Under the pieces are notes generated by a model, which saw nothing but the letters and a program-made list of their open reading frames with translations, ran no database searches and had not been told where the DNA came from. Below are positions 13,513 through 14,114 of a DNA stretch of 14,114 bases, in pieces. The DNA is from an uncultured Bacillus sp. (lineage in GTDB: Bacteria; Bacillota; Bacilli; Bacillales; DSM-1321), in contig CAKQBC010000029.1 in NCBI GenBank assembly GCA_934215995.1, positions 1 through 14,114 of the forward strand, in the 5' to 3' direction. Within the stretch, counting starts at the first letter, position 1. The number at the start of each line of letters is the position of its first letter. A program made the position numbers and the translations under genes.

Positions 13513-14114
13513 ATGAAAAAGAAACAGTTTGCGGCAGTCGCTTTAGCTGCCAGTTTGGCGATCGGTACGATTTCCGTTCCTGCTTCAGCTGCAGGCGGCT
13601 ATACAAAGGCACCTGAACATGCACAGGGATATAAGGTGCTTAACCATGACATTATCAAGAAGATCAATGTCGATAACATTTACAAAGACATCGGCTTCCT
13701 GGCCCAGACGCCTCGTGAAGGCGGGACAGAAGCTGAAAGAGAAGCAGTTGAATACATTGAAAAGAAATTTAAATCCTATGGATATAAAACAGAAATCCAG
13801 GAGTTCACTTTCTTCGGATACACACCTCCAAACGTGATGGAACTGAGCGTTGCCGGCCACGATGGAGAACTTGCGCCCCAATCGTTTACATATGGGCCTA
13901 ACGGAGATGTTACAGGGGAACTGGTTCACGTGGGCACAGGGACTGCAGCTGAAGTTGAAGGACTGGATTTGACAGGAAAAATCGCTTTAGTGCAGCGAGG
14001 CGGCATAACATTCGGTGAAAAAGTATTGAATTCAGCCCAAAAAGGTGCTGCGGGTGTCATCATCTATAACAATGCTGAAGGTGCAGTGAACGGTACACTG
14101 GGCGAGCATAGAGA
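13513..14114 (+). CDS. Secreted aminopeptidase, PA domain + M28-type, 3' end beyond window
   Basis: The first 200 codons encode a secreted zinc aminopeptidase related to B. subtilis YwaD and to the M28 (aminopeptidase Y) group. Residues 1-26 are a signal peptide: MKKK, a hydrophobic core, and VPASA with cleavage expected after A26. Residues about 48-100 form the N-terminal part typical of the family (LAQTPREGGTEAEREAVEYIEKKF...KTEIQEF). About 110-200 is the protease-associated (PA) domain, with LDLTGKIALVQRGGITFGEK and GAAGVIIYNN. The zinc-binding catalytic domain should follow beyond the right edge, so activity cannot be judged. The ATG is six bases after GGAGG. Full-length relatives are about 450 aa or more. 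Confidence 0.88.
   Translation, partial: MKKKQFAAVALAASLAIGTISVPASAAGGYTKAPEHAQGYKVLNHDIIKKINVDNIYKDIGFLAQTPREGGTEAEREAVEYIEKKFKSYGYKTEIQEFTFFGYTPPNVMELSVAGHDGELAPQSFTYGPNGDVTGELVHVGTGTAAEVEGLDLTGKIALVQRGGITFGEKVLNSAQKGAAGVIIYNNAEGAVNGTLGEHR

Overview
The window looks like chromosomal DNA from a Bacillus-like member of the Bacillaceae. The evidence is moderate GC, strong AGGAGG-type ribosome binding sites, sigma-A-type promoters, and genes resembling the Bacillus yuk (type VII secretion), dacC and catE loci. Everything from the left edge to about 12.1 kb lies on the minus strand. The last 2 kb lies on the plus strand.

Region 1 (1-5.4 kb, minus): a type VIIb secretion locus in the order yukE (WXG100 substrate), yukD (ubiquitin-like), essB/yukC (membrane subunit), essC/yukB (FHA + FtsK/SpoIIIE ATPase, cut by the left edge). 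A terminator hairpin sits between yukE and yukD, so the substrate gene can be made in excess over the machine. A 177-nt spacer with alternative RNA pairings separates essB from essC. A 765-nt region without a convincing gene lies upstream of yukE and should hold its promoter and leader.

Region 2 (6.0-7.75 kb, minus): dacC, a low-molecular-weight penicillin-binding protein (S13 D-Ala-D-Ala carboxypeptidase) with its own terminator. Region 3 (7.7-9.76 kb, minus): a compact operon of a YtrA-type GntR repressor, an ABC ATPase and a six-helix permease. The genes overlap at their ends. The operon is driven by a near-consensus promoter whose -10 lies inside an 11-bp-arm inverted repeat and ends in a good terminator.

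Region 4 (9.8-10.55 kb, minus): a DinB/DUF1572-like protein with its own terminator and an upstream dyad that may be an operator. Region 5 (10.55-12.6 kb): a likely quinone/catechol stress module. catE (catechol 2,3-dioxygenase) and an Frm2-type nitroreductase run leftwards, and a YodB/CatR-type DUF24 (HxlR) thiol regulator is divergent. Tandem repeats cover the catE -10.

Region 6 (12.6-14.1 kb, plus): an unrecognised 134-aa cytoplasmic protein, then the 5' part of a secreted PA-domain/M28-type aminopeptidase cut by the right edge.

Most genes belong to known families. The least explained elements are the structured essB-essC spacer, the yukE leader, the dyad at 10485-10510 and the 134-aa orphan. 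I found no mobile element, CRISPR array, tRNA or rRNA.
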